IMG/VR virus record: IMGVR_UViG_3300026280_000004
Span: 1-45,560 of that record
Direction: 5' to 3' (one strand)
From: a virus
DNA length: 45,560 nucleotides
Part shown: in pieces, positions 25,034 through 32,678 of the stretch
How the letters are laid out: each line of letters opens with the position of its first letter
Position numbering within the stretch: position 1 is the stretch's first letter
Position numbers and translations under genes: made by a program
The notes under the pieces: model-generated
Database searches by the model: none
The model's input: the letters and a program-made list of their open reading frames with translations, nothing else
Told to the model about the DNA's origin: nothing

Positions 25034-27679
25034 TTATTCGTAACTAATGATATTAGGCATATTCTTTTCAAAAAAGCCTAAGTCTTCTTCAGAAAGACCT
25101 TTCTTAGCTGAACATTTTAAAGGTAAGTCTATTTTTGGTTCTATATAATGATTAATATTAGTCATATATTCTTTAATAATTTCTAAATCTTGTTCATAAT
25201 CTTCTCTATAAAAGTCAAATAAGATAGAGTCATGAACTGACAATAAAGCTTTAGACCTTCTTAGAGAATTATATATATTGATAAAAGCTAAAATGGTAAT
25301 ATTAGAGGCAGAAGATTGTACTGGAAAATTTATGCAAGTTCTTATTAAAGAAGGCTTATCTAAATATTTAGATAAAGAATGTTTTAAGCTTCTCATGTAA
25401 AGTCTTTTTCCTAATAAAGAATAGATAGGAATACCATTAGTTGCATCTAATTCTATCTTTTTCATATAGCTATAAATTTCTGGAAAGGTATCATAATAAT
25501 TTTCTAAAATTTGTTGAGCTTCTTCTTTAGAAATTCCTGTTACACCCATTACTGCTTTATAAGAACCTCCATATTGAGCAGTAAATGAAACATTCTTACA
25601 TAATCCTCTAAATTTAGCAAATTCAGGAACTCCCTCTAATTTAGCTTTTTGATAAAATTCTTCATAAGTTATTTCACCTTTTAGCTTATTCCAAAGCTTA
25701 TAACCAAAATAAGAGTGAATATCCATTCCATCTCTTAAAACTTGATATAAAGGTCCTTCTCCAACTATATGAGCTAATATTAAAATTTCCATAGAATCAA
25801 AGTCTATTTCTAATAAAAATCCATCTTTTCCAAATCTAGAAGTATAAATTTTTCTATAGTCTTTATATTTAGGAAGTCCTAAGAAATTCACACTTCCTCT
25901 TAAAGAGTTAGCAGAAGCCATTCTTCCTGAAATTGTTTTAAATAAAGAAGTAGCTACATATACGTATCCATCTTCATAAGTAGTTAATAGTCCTTTATCT
26001 AACTTAGTATAGATTTTTTTATCAAAAATATCTATCCTTTGTAATAAATCTATTAATTTTTCAGAATCTATATTAGATTCTTTATAAAAGAGAGAATATA
26101 TATCAGAAATAGACAAATGGCTAAGTAGAGTTAATAATCTATTCCTTTTAGCTAAATATTTAGCAAAAGGTAAGTTTAATGTTTTTTCATATTGTTCTAA
26201 AGTATCTGAATTTATTAAGATTTGAGAAGTTTTTTCTGAAAATTTTAGTTTATCTTTTATTTCAGGATATCTACTTAATATAGCTTCAGTTAATTGTTTA
26301 GCTGATCTAAAGTTTATTTCTCCTAATTCTTTATATAAATTTTCATCTAACCATTTTAGGTATTTAGCTAATTCAATAGAAAAAGATCTATAATAATCTG
26401 TATCTATTTTTATACCTTCTCTTTCTATTGAAGGAATAGTTTTTACGCAAGGTATATAGAAATTCTTATAATGTTTTTCCACATTTTTATCTTCTGATAT
26501 TTCTTTTTTAAGAGAAGACCAAATTTGAAAAGTAATCGCTGCATCATAAGCAGCATATTGTCTAAAAGTCTCATAATCTATATCTCCAAAAGAAGATTTT
26601 TCTTCTAATTCTTCTTTTAAATCTCTTTCATATCCTCCATAATAGGTATAAAAATAAGCTAATGTTTTTAAGGAATATCTAAAATTAGGTTCTAAAGAAT
26701 ACTTAGCTAATAAAGTATCTCCTTCTACTTCAAAATTTCCTTTTTCAAAAAATTCTTTTTCTAATAAGAATTTAATATCAAAGAATCCATTATGAAATAT
26801 AAATCTTTTAGATTTAAGAAATCTTTTTATAGCCTCTTTGCTTACTTTAGTATTTTTTAAATACAAAAAATAAGCTTTATGAGGATAATCTGAAAATTGG
26901 ATAGACAAAATTTCTCCATCTTTAAAATTTAAAGATGTAGTTTCTATATCTAATGAAAATACTTCTCTATTTGAATCATTTGTTATTTCATCTAGCTGTT
27001 CATCTGAAGTAATATCTATTATTTTAATTAATTTTTCAGATTCTACTCTTTCTACAATATGCATTTGATTATGAACATAAGTTAAAGCTGAAAATAAAAC
27101 TTTTCTAAAAAATCTATTTAAAAAATGTTCTTCTTCTTTTTCTAAAAAGAATAAAGGTTCTTCCATAAGAAAAACTCTAGTTTTAAGTTCAGTCCACCAA
27201 AAAGAGAAATTTCTTAAATTAGAATAATCAGATAAAGCTATATGGTCTTTAAAAGATACTCCTAATATTTTGCTAGAAAATAAAGATGTAGCTATAATAG
27301 TTTTAATATTTAATTTTTGTAAAATCTTAAAAGTATTAATAGAGAAACATTTTGATTGTATTGTACTACTTATTCCTTTTAAGGAAAATTTAGTAGGAGT
27401 ACAGCCTAAATAAGGAATAATCAAAATAGATTTTCCTTTAGCTATAAAGGTTTTTTCTACTTCCTTAAATAGCTTTAAAATAAATTCAGAAAAAATCTCT
27501 TTAGGATAATAATATCCTAAAAGTAAAACTATATCAATTTCTTTATTAAGCAAATTTTCTTCTCTAATTACTGAGAAATTCTTAGAACCTAAATCTTTTA
27601 TATAAAAGAACCCATTCTCAACAGTATATCTCATCATTGCTTTTGAATGAATAGCACATTTACAATTAGGCATCTCCAT
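25034..27679 (-). CDS. Family A DNA polymerase with a UDG-like N-terminal domain
   Basis: I chose the ATG at 27679 (881 residues), nine bases after AGGAGG; a TTG three codons earlier is less likely. Residues about 235-395 are a 3'-5' exonuclease: SLDIETT (Asp244, Glu246), FHNGFFDIKF (Asn297, Asp301) and YAAYD (Tyr375, Asp379). The polymerase domain has motif A EIDFDSMEILILAH (Asp626, Glu631), motif B RGLCKNVSFTAQYGG (Arg691, Lys695, Tyr703), FPVQSSASN, and motif C SVHDS (His816, Asp817). The first 200 residues resemble a family 4 uracil-DNA glycosylase with four Cys (6, 8, 93, 111) but no catalytic HPS. The 3' end of the ThyX gene overlaps its start. This is the main replicative polymerase. 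Confidence 0.93.
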   Translation of the reverse strand: MEMPNCKCAIHSKAMMRYTVENGFFYIKDLGSKNFSVIREENLLNKEIDIVLLLGYYYPKEIFSEFILKLFKEVEKTFIAKGKSILIIPYLGCTPTKFSLKGISSTIQSKCFSINTFKILQKLNIKTIIATSLFSSKILGVSFKDHIALSDYSNLRNFSFWWTELKTRVFLMEEPLFFLEKEEEHFLNRFFRKVLFSALTYVHNQMHIVERVESEKLIKIIDITSDEQLDEITNDSNREVFSLDIETTSLNFKDGEILSIQFSDYPHKAYFLYLKNTKVSKEAIKRFLKSKRFIFHNGFFDIKFLLEKEFFEKGNFEVEGDTLLAKYSLEPNFRYSLKTLAYFYTYYGGYERDLKEELEEKSSFGDIDYETFRQYAAYDAAITFQIWSSLKKEISEDKNVEKHYKNFYIPCVKTIPSIEREGIKIDTDYYRSFSIELAKYLKWLDENLYKELGEINFRSAKQLTEAILSRYPEIKDKLKFSEKTSQILINSDTLEQYEKTLNLPFAKYLAKRNRLLTLLSHLSISDIYSLFYKESNIDSEKLIDLLQRIDIFDKKIYTKLDKGLLTTYEDGYVYVATSLFKTISGRMASANSLRGSVNFLGLPKYKDYRKIYTSRFGKDGFLLEIDFDSMEILILAHIVGEGPLYQVLRDGMDIHSYFGYKLWNKLKGEITYEEFYQKAKLEGVPEFAKFRGLCKNVSFTAQYGGSYKAVMGVTGISKEEAQQILENYYDTFPEIYSYMKKIELDATNGIPIYSLLGKRLYMRSLKHSLSKYLDKPSLIRTCINFPVQSSASNITILAFINIYNSLRRSKALLSVHDSILFDFYREDYEQDLEIIKEYMTNINHYIEPKIDLPLKCSAKKGLSEEDLGFFEKNMPNIISYE

Positions 27680-28613
27680 ATTTTTCAACCTCCTTACTCA
27701 TTTTTTCAACTAAATCTCTGATATTTGGATCAGCATATTGACTTAATCTTTGTTCTTTTATACAATTAAATTGATATTCAGTACAAGTATATACTAAAAC
27801 TGTATCTGTATCTTGTAGCAAATAACCTGATAAAAATCCTCTTAAAGTTTTTTTTTCTAAAAGATCTTTAGTTTTATAAGAATTTAATATATGATTATAA
27901 GCATATAAGCTTAAATTATGTACAATATTAAGTAGAATTTTATCTAAAGGATTAAGCTTTATAGGCATAGCCTCATTTACTAATTTTGATTCTCCTTTAG
28001 AGACATATCTAGTAGATTCTTGACTTACACAATATTCAGTATTATGTCTTAATAATTCTAAAGAAGTTCTTCTAGAAGTTTGTATAAAAAAAGAATAAAT
28101 ATTCTCTAAAAAATTATAAGGTTCAATTACAGAATATTTATCAGGTATGATTTCTAATAATTTATTGTATTTAGCCTCTATTCCAAATTCTTTATAAGCT
28201 AAAGCTAAATCTCTAGTTACTTCACTTATAGTATCATTTTCTAAATCTTCTATTAAATGTCTTAAGCTAAGAATAACATAAAAATTCTTATTAGGATCTT
28301 GTCTTAAATAAGTTCGTTTATGAACGCTTATATAATTTAAAAAATTTTTCATATTTTTAATTCTGAAAAATTTCATCCAATGGCCAAAGATAGAATAATG
28401 CTTAGATTCTATAATATGTTTAAAATATTCTACAGTAGGCCTATTTTTAGAATTAGGTCTTCCAGAATTATAACATATTCTTCCAGCAAATTCTACTAAA
28501 GAAACCATAGGAGAAAAGGAAGAAAGGACCTTATCTTCATAAGGTCCATAAATAGAATCAAAATCTTTTAAAAGATTTTGATTTTTTACAAGGAGATGTA
28601 CTTTATTTTTCAT
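27666..28613 (-). CDS. thyX: Flavin-dependent thymidylate synthase (ThyX), variant motif
   Basis: ThyX makes dTMP from dUMP with FAD, NADPH and methylene-tetrahydrofolate. Support: RICYNS near residue 45, KHYSIFGHWMKFFRI (71-85), the signature-like LLRHNTEYCVSQESTRYVS (187-205) and C-terminal EQRLSQYADPNIRDLVEKM (287-305), matching the ThyX R-x-x-x-A-Q/E block. The classical RHRX7S reads RHNX8S here, and about 90 residues are inserted between the His block and the signature, explaining the length of 315 versus the usual 220-250. AAAGGAG precedes the ATG. dCMP deaminase in the same region could supply dUMP. Family is fairly sure; unaltered activity is not. Confidence 0.8.
   Translation of the reverse strand: MKNKVHLLVKNQNLLKDFDSIYGPYEDKVLSSFSPMVSLVEFAGRICYNSGRPNSKNRPTVEYFKHIIESKHYSIFGHWMKFFRIKNMKNFLNYISVHKRTYLRQDPNKNFYVILSLRHLIEDLENDTISEVTRDLALAYKEFGIEAKYNKLLEIIPDKYSVIEPYNFLENIYSFFIQTSRRTSLELLRHNTEYCVSQESTRYVSKGESKLVNEAMPIKLNPLDKILLNIVHNLSLYAYNHILNSYKTKDLLEKKTLRGFLSGYLLQDTDTVLVYTCTEYQFNCIKEQRLSQYADPNIRDLVEKMSKEVEKYGDA
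28526..28547 (-). promoter_or_regulatory. Perfect 9-bp hairpin early in thyX
   Basis: On the minus strand GGACCTTAT pairs with ATAAGGTCC across a GAAG tetraloop, at about +67 to +88 of thyX. Such a GC-containing perfect stem is unusual here. There is no T tract, so it is not a simple terminator. It might attenuate translation or mark an mRNA processing site. Confidence 0.3.
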
Positions 28614-28616
28614 TTG

Positions 28617-28895
28617 TTAGCTCCTTTTCTTAGAAGTTTCCTTAGCTACTTTTTTAGCTTTAGGTTCTGATTTTTTAGTTGCAGTTTTTTTAGCTTTAGT
28701 AGTTGTATTTTTCTCAGCTATTTTCTTAACAGCCATCTTCTTATCTCCTCCATTTATTATTGGTTTAGGTGGTTTTTTAGGTTCTTCTGAAGGCTTAGAT
28801 TCTTTAATATTAGCCTTCATAGAACCTTCTTTTAAAGGTGAATTACCTTTTTTAATTAAAAGTTTTGCTATACTGTCTAAAACTTTTGAAATCAT
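28617..28895 (-). CDS. Histone H1-like basic protein, 92 residues
   Basis: After a short helical start (MISKVLDSIAKLLIKKGN), the chain is dominated by Lys, Ala, Thr, Ser and Pro, with repeats such as KKTATKKSEPKAKKVAKETS at the end. This is the composition of histone H1 tails and bacterial H1-like proteins (for example Hc1), which bind and condense DNA. AAAGGAGG precedes the ATG. A phage version could compact DNA before packaging or bind host DNA. A disordered linker protein of another role cannot be excluded. Confidence 0.55.
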   Translation of the reverse strand: MISKVLDSIAKLLIKKGNSPLKEGSMKANIKESKPSEEPKKPPKPIINGGDKKMAVKKIAEKNTTTKAKKTATKKSEPKAKKVAKETSKKRS

Positions 28896-28911
28896 TTTTA
28901 AGTTTCCTCCT

Positions 28912-29526
28912 TTATAATTGATTTAAATCAATTAAATTAGTATGCTCTTTATAAATAAAATAAGAATTAGTTCCTTCATATTCAAAATTAGGCAATCTCC
29001 ATATTCTAGTCAAATCATTAACTTTAGAATCTATTTCTGGAATTTCCGTCTTTATAGAATAAATTAATCCTTTAACTAAGTATCTTAAATCTAAAAGACC
29101 TTTTTCACTAAATTTAGTTAGATCTAAAGGTAGAAAATTTACTACTATATGAGCTCTATATTGGTTAGGTTTTATTTCTCTTAAACAAATATCTAAAGAA
29201 TCTTCAGATATAAAAAATTCTTCAAGCTTTTTAATTATTTCTTTTAATCTTTCTTCAGAAATTAAAGTATCTATATCTAATAAGATTCTATGGAATTTAT
29301 AGATATTATCTATAGACCTAGAAGAAGGGTCTTTATAGGAATTTAAAGATACACATAAATTAGGATATTCTTTAGCAAAATCTAAAACTTTATCTAATTT
29401 TTCTGGTGTAAAAAAGAAATTTTGTATGAAAGGATGTTTTTCAGAAGGTAAAGCTACTAAACAAAAAGTTTCATCACTAGCTGCTTTTTCTGGTAAAATT
29501 AAATTTTTAGTTTTTTGTAAAACCAT
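28912..29526 (-). CDS. AEP-like primase/PrimPol domain protein, 204 residues
   Basis: Three motifs match the archaeo-eukaryotic primase superfamily: RILLDIDT (Asp84, Asp86, metal binding), QYRAHIVVNF (His126, nucleotide binding) and NDLTRIWRLPNFE (Asp171, Arg174, Arg177). This order and spacing is seen in PrimPol and plasmid RepB'-type primases that start or extend primers. The usual Ser-Gly before the motif II His is replaced by Tyr-Arg-Ala. There is no zinc or helicase domain. AAAAGGAG precedes the ATG. Since a DnaG-type primase is encoded elsewhere, this may serve origin priming, lesion bypass or repair. Identification is from motifs only. Confidence 0.5.
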   Translation of the reverse strand: MVLQKTKNLILPEKAASDETFCLVALPSEKHPFIQNFFFTPEKLDKVLDFAKEYPNLCVSLNSYKDPSSRSIDNIYKFHRILLDIDTLISEERLKEIIKKLEEFFISEDSLDICLREIKPNQYRAHIVVNFLPLDLTKFSEKGLLDLRYLVKGLIYSIKTEIPEIDSKVNDLTRIWRLPNFEYEGTNSYFIYKEHTNLIDLNQL

Positions 29527-29583
29527 ATTTTACTCCTTTTATTTATTTTATAAAAAATTTTTTTAAAAAAATATAAAAAAAAA
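29527..29583 (-). promoter_or_regulatory. A/T-only spacer
   Basis: A 57-base gap downstream of the kinase gene is almost purely A and T, with A and T tracts and TATAAAATAAATA just before the AAAAGGAG site of the next gene. It may hold a promoter, but no -35 element is evident. Confidence 0.2.
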
Positions 29584-30285
29584 TTATTTGATAAGTTGAA
29601 TATCATATATATCAAAAAACTTTATTTTTTTATAGAATTTTTTATTTATATTAGAAGCTATTTCAATATACCTATCATATAATTCTGGATTATTAGAGTA
29701 TACTTTTTTATAATTTTTAGGCAATAGTAGTAAAAAATAAGATCTTTCTAAGCTAAAAATTTGGCTTATTTCCACTAAATAATCTTCTATTTTATATTCT
29801 GGATGATATACAAATTGAGAAATAAAAAATCTATCTAGTAAGAGAGTATGTCCTTCTACCATTCCATAATTATTATAGAATTCTATAAAAAGCTCTAAAT
29901 TATATTTGAAGAAAGAAGAATCATATCTTGTAGGATCTTTTCTATTTAGTCTAACAGGTAAAAAATAATTTTTTTTATTTAAAGCTTCTAAATTTTTTAG
30001 AATAGTACTTTTTCCTACTTTATTAGGTCCATCTACAAATAGATACTTTATATTTTTAGATACAATTAAATTATTTAGCAAAATAGGAATGTCTTCGAAA
30101 TCTATTTTATTTTTTAAAAAAAATTTATATCTATCAAATTCTAAATAGCCTTTTTCTATATAAGGAACTTTTTCTAAAAAAAGAATTTTTGGAGGAAATA
30201 GGCTTAGATTGTCTAATAATAAATATAAAAAAGCTTTTTCCGAAATTGATGGGTCGACTTCTCTATAGTAAATTGTGTATTCCAT
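29584..30285 (-). CDS. Deoxynucleoside monophosphate kinase (thymidylate kinase-like)
   Basis: A P-loop GPNKVGKS lies at residues 86-93 after the strand YLFVD, and LLLDRFFIS with Asp151-Arg152 matches the DRY/DRF motif of thymidylate and dNMP kinases. These enzymes convert dNMPs to dNDPs. The first 80 residues are an extra domain of unknown function. T4 gp1 phosphorylates hydroxymethyl-dCMP, and the overlapping upstream genes for a dCMP hydroxymethylase-like enzyme and a glycosyltransferase suggest the same substrate here. AGGAGG precedes the ATG. Substrate is inferred; ordinary dTMP kinase activity is the main alternative. Confidence 0.65.
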   Translation of the reverse strand: MEYTIYYREVDPSISEKAFLYLLLDNLSLFPPKILFLEKVPYIEKGYLEFDRYKFFLKNKIDFEDIPILLNNLIVSKNIKYLFVDGPNKVGKSTILKNLEALNKKNYFLPVRLNRKDPTRYDSSFFKYNLELFIEFYNNYGMVEGHTLLLDRFFISQFVYHPEYKIEDYLVEISQIFSLERSYFLLLLPKNYKKVYSNNPELYDRYIEIASNINKKFYKKIKFFDIYDIQLIK

Positions 30286-30292
30286 ATATTTT

Positions 30293-31003
30293 TTAACCTC
30301 CTAAAATTAATGATAACCATTCTTTTTTATTTTTAATATAATGTATACCACAAAAATATTTTTTAGCAAATTTTACTAAATCTTCTGTAGGTTCATTAAG
30401 ACCTAAAAATAATTTATCAGAAATATTCTTAGCTGAATGCTCAAAGAAAAATTCTGAAATAGACCATTGATCGAAGAAATGTATTTCTTTTTCTAATATA
30501 AGAGGTCTATCGAAAAATTCTTTAATTTTTTTATTAAAAATCTCATTTTGAACAAATTCTTTAGCTTTCTTAAAATATTCTTTAGAGTAAATAGAAAATC
30601 CAAAATTAAAGCAATTAAATACTTTAAAAACTTTAGAGAAAGTATTTCTACTAAAAGGATCTCTTACAGCTGCTAATTCATATTCTTTTAAATCAAATCC
30701 TCTAAAGAAATAAATATCATCATCAGAAATTATAATTCTATCGTAATGTTCAATAATCTTATTGATTTCTTCATGAATCATTAGAACTAATTTAAAAGTA
30801 CTAGGATGGAAATAGCTTACATAAAATTTATGTTCTAAATCTAAATCATCAAAATAAAGTATAGTATCTTCTGAATAGTAAGATTTTTCAGTAGGCCCTT
30901 CTATTCTATATATATCTAAATTAGGAAAACTTCTTTTAAAGGATTCTTTAGTTATAGGGTAAAAATCTATATATCCATTTAAAATAAAAACACAAGCTTT
31001 CAT
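30293..31003 (-). CDS. GT8-like glycosyltransferase, candidate DNA-base glycosyltransferase
   Basis: The 236-residue protein follows the GT-A family 8 pattern: IIISDDDIYF with the metal-binding DxD at residues 94-96, YELAAVRDP near 108-116, FNFGFSIYS (132-140, the FNxG motif), FFDQW with DQ at 178-179, and GIHYIKNKKEW (219-229) as the final His and Lys-Trp block. GT8 enzymes move a sugar from a UDP-sugar. Its ATG overlaps the TGA of the hydroxymethylase-like gene, and the kinase follows eight bases later. That suggests the acceptor is hydroxymethylcytosine in DNA, as for T4 glucosyltransferases, which belong to other families. Glycosylation of a virion or host surface is the alternative. Confidence 0.6.
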   Translation of the reverse strand: MKACVFILNGYIDFYPITKESFKRSFPNLDIYRIEGPTEKSYYSEDTILYFDDLDLEHKFYVSYFHPSTFKLVLMIHEEINKIIEHYDRIIISDDDIYFFRGFDLKEYELAAVRDPFSRNTFSKVFKVFNCFNFGFSIYSKEYFKKAKEFVQNEIFNKKIKEFFDRPLILEKEIHFFDQWSISEFFFEHSAKNISDKLFLGLNEPTEDLVKFAKKYFCGIHYIKNKKEWLSLILGG

Positions 31004-31680
31004 TTTAAACCTCCTTTTATTTCAAAATAAATCTCTTCTAATTTTTTAAAGTCTTTTTCATAAACATGAAGATTGGTAACAATCCAAGTTAAATTTCCAG
31101 TTTTAGCTTTAGGAAAATTCTTTAATACTTTTTCAAATAACAAAGAAGCCCATATAAAATCATAAAAAAATCCAAATATTAAATCATTAGATCTCATATA
31201 AATTGTAGCATTTAAGAAATTATCTAAAGTAAAATAAAATTGCATAGCGATAGTACATACCATATCTATAGATTCTCCATTTTGTATAATACCTAAATTT
31301 TCTATAGAACCATAATAAATTATAGCTCTAGTAGTAAACATATCATTTTGTAATTCCTTAATTACATTAGGTAATTGTTTTAAAGCTTTTTCACCGTAAT
31401 TTGAAAATATTTTTCCTCCATCAAAATACTCTTTCCATATTTTATATTTTTTAATTCTTTTAGTATTTTCTTCATTAGGATTCAAATACCAATTCAATTC
31501 ATCTATCAAATATTGTATACTTAAAGGTCTGCTTTTATAGGTTTTTATAACTCCTGGTTTTAGGACAATTATAGGATTAAACAAGCATTTGCACTTTACT
31601 CCTCTTTTTGATAGGAAATAACCTTTTTCGTACATTTGAATAAAAACTTCATCTAAATTATTATAAACTGTAGGTGTCAT
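31000..31680 (-). CDS. ThyA-family enzyme with dCMP-type specificity, putative dCMP hydroxymethylase
   Basis: The 226-residue chain matches the thymidylate synthase fold: LIDELNWYL (58-66), TTRAIIYYG (116-124), nucleophile region VCTIAMQFYF (Cys142, Gln147), RSNDLIFG (Arg163, Ser164, Asp166, Gly170) and LHVYEKD (His205, Tyr207). The position that is Asn177 in E. coli TS, which recognises uracil, is Asp174 here (FFYDF). Asp at this site is known in T4 dCMP hydroxymethylase, and the Asn-to-Asp mutation in TS shifts it towards dCMP. Pro-Cys-His is Val-Cys-Thr. Size is near T4 gp42 (246). With ThyX present, a second TS is not needed. It overlaps dCMP deaminase and the glycosyltransferase. Confidence 0.7.
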   Translation of the reverse strand: MTPTVYNNLDEVFIQMYEKGYFLSKRGVKCKCLFNPIIVLKPGVIKTYKSRPLSIQYLIDELNWYLNPNEENTKRIKKYKIWKEYFDGGKIFSNYGEKALKQLPNVIKELQNDMFTTRAIIYYGSIENLGIIQNGESIDMVCTIAMQFYFTLDNFLNATIYMRSNDLIFGFFYDFIWASLLFEKVLKNFPKAKTGNLTWIVTNLHVYEKDFKKLEEIYFEIKGGLK

Positions 31681-32131
31681 GTGTATTTACCTCCTTTAAA
31701 TTTATTAGTTCTACATTAGCTTTTTTAAAAAGATTTTCTGAGTTTCCTCTGTAATCTTCTAAATATAAAACAGCAGAAATTCCTGCTCTAATAATTAATC
31801 CTGAACAGTATAAGCAAGGTTTAGTTACAGTTAATAGAACACATCCTTCTGTTCTTATACCAAATCTTGCAGCTGAAGCTATTAAATTAGCTTCAGCATG
31901 AGTACATATTCCATAATCTATAGAAGATTTATCTTTTAACATACATCTTTCACATTCTTCAGGATTAGACTTAGAAGGAGGAGAATTCCATCCCTCTAAG
32001 ATTATAGTATTTTCTTTTATTAAAATACATCCTGTTTTTCTAGATAAGCATTCAGAATTATTAGATACTGCATATACTACTTTTAGAAAATAATCAAGCA
32101 ATTTAGGCTTAATATATTTTTCTAAACTCAT
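31661..32131 (-). CDS. dCMP deaminase
   Basis: This zinc enzyme turns dCMP into dUMP, the substrate of ThyX. The HAE motif (His78, Glu80, in CTHAEANLIASAA) and PCLYC (Cys106, Cys109) form the catalytic zinc site. Extra cysteines in ECERCM (Cys60, Cys63) and Cys76 resemble the second, structural zinc site of T4 dCMP deaminase. Length of 156 is usual for the family. Its 3' end overlaps the hydroxymethylase-like gene by 20 bases. Both use dCMP, so this cassette would split dCMP between dTMP supply and base modification. The start lacks a strong ribosome binding site beyond AGGCC. Confidence 0.88.
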   Translation of the reverse strand: MSLEKYIKPKLLDYFLKVVYAVSNNSECLSRKTGCILIKENTIILEGWNSPPSKSNPEECERCMLKDKSSIDYGICTHAEANLIASAARFGIRTEGCVLLTVTKPCLYCSGLIIRAGISAVLYLEDYRGNSENLFKKANVELINLKEVNTHDTYSL

Positions 32132-32132
32132 A

Positions 32133-32678
32133 TTAGGCCTCCAAGCTTTTTAAGAATTTATTCCATTCTTCAGGATGTTGAACAAACCATAAAGGACATA
32201 GCTTTCCTGTAATATCATGATGTCTTATGATTGGTATATTTCCATATATAAATCTTAAATAGAGTAATAATCTTCTTAAGCCTTCTAAAGATTCATTAGT
32301 AAATTTTCCTGTAGCATCAGGATGACATACTTCTATTCCTATTGAATATAGATTAGGATCTATATATCCTTTTGGAGTTGTAAATAATTTTTTAGCTAAA
32401 TCTGTATAAGATCTTCCACCTCCATGCCAAGATACTTCTTCTTTAGGAATTATTTCATAAATATCTCCATTAAGATCTATTATATAATTAGAAGAGGCTG
32501 CAGGATATTTATCATTAGAATCTCCTATAATTCTAAACCAATTTCTAACTATTTTAGCAGTATGACCAGGTCCTCCTGTATAATGAACTACTAAAGCTCT
32601 AGTTTCAGGTCTTTTTATTCCTGGTCTACTTTTTCTTCTAATTGGTAAATGGTCTTCTATTATTTTTAGTTCAAGCAT
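32133..32678 (-). CDS. N-acetylmuramoyl-L-alanine amidase, T7 lysozyme type (endolysin)
   Basis: I start it at the ATG at 32678, which follows AAAGGAGG; an earlier start would lie further inside the dUTPase gene. The protein is 181 residues and resembles the amidase_2 family: VVHYTGG with zinc ligand His32, YEIIPKEEVSWHGGG (74-88), SIGIEVCHP (112-120) and IRHHDITGKLCP with His153, Lys159 and Cys161, matching His122, Lys128 and Cys130 of T7 lysozyme. It cuts the amide bond between sugar and peptide in peptidoglycan. There is no signal peptide, so a holin would be needed; none is recognised nearby. The stop of dUTPase overlaps by eight bases. Confidence 0.9.
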   Translation of the reverse strand: MLELKIIEDHLPIRRKSRPGIKRPETRALVVHYTGGPGHTAKIVRNWFRIIGDSNDKYPAASSNYIIDLNGDIYEIIPKEEVSWHGGGRSYTDLAKKLFTTPKGYIDPNLYSIGIEVCHPDATGKFTNESLEGLRRLLLYLRFIYGNIPIIRHHDITGKLCPLWFVQHPEEWNKFLKSLEA

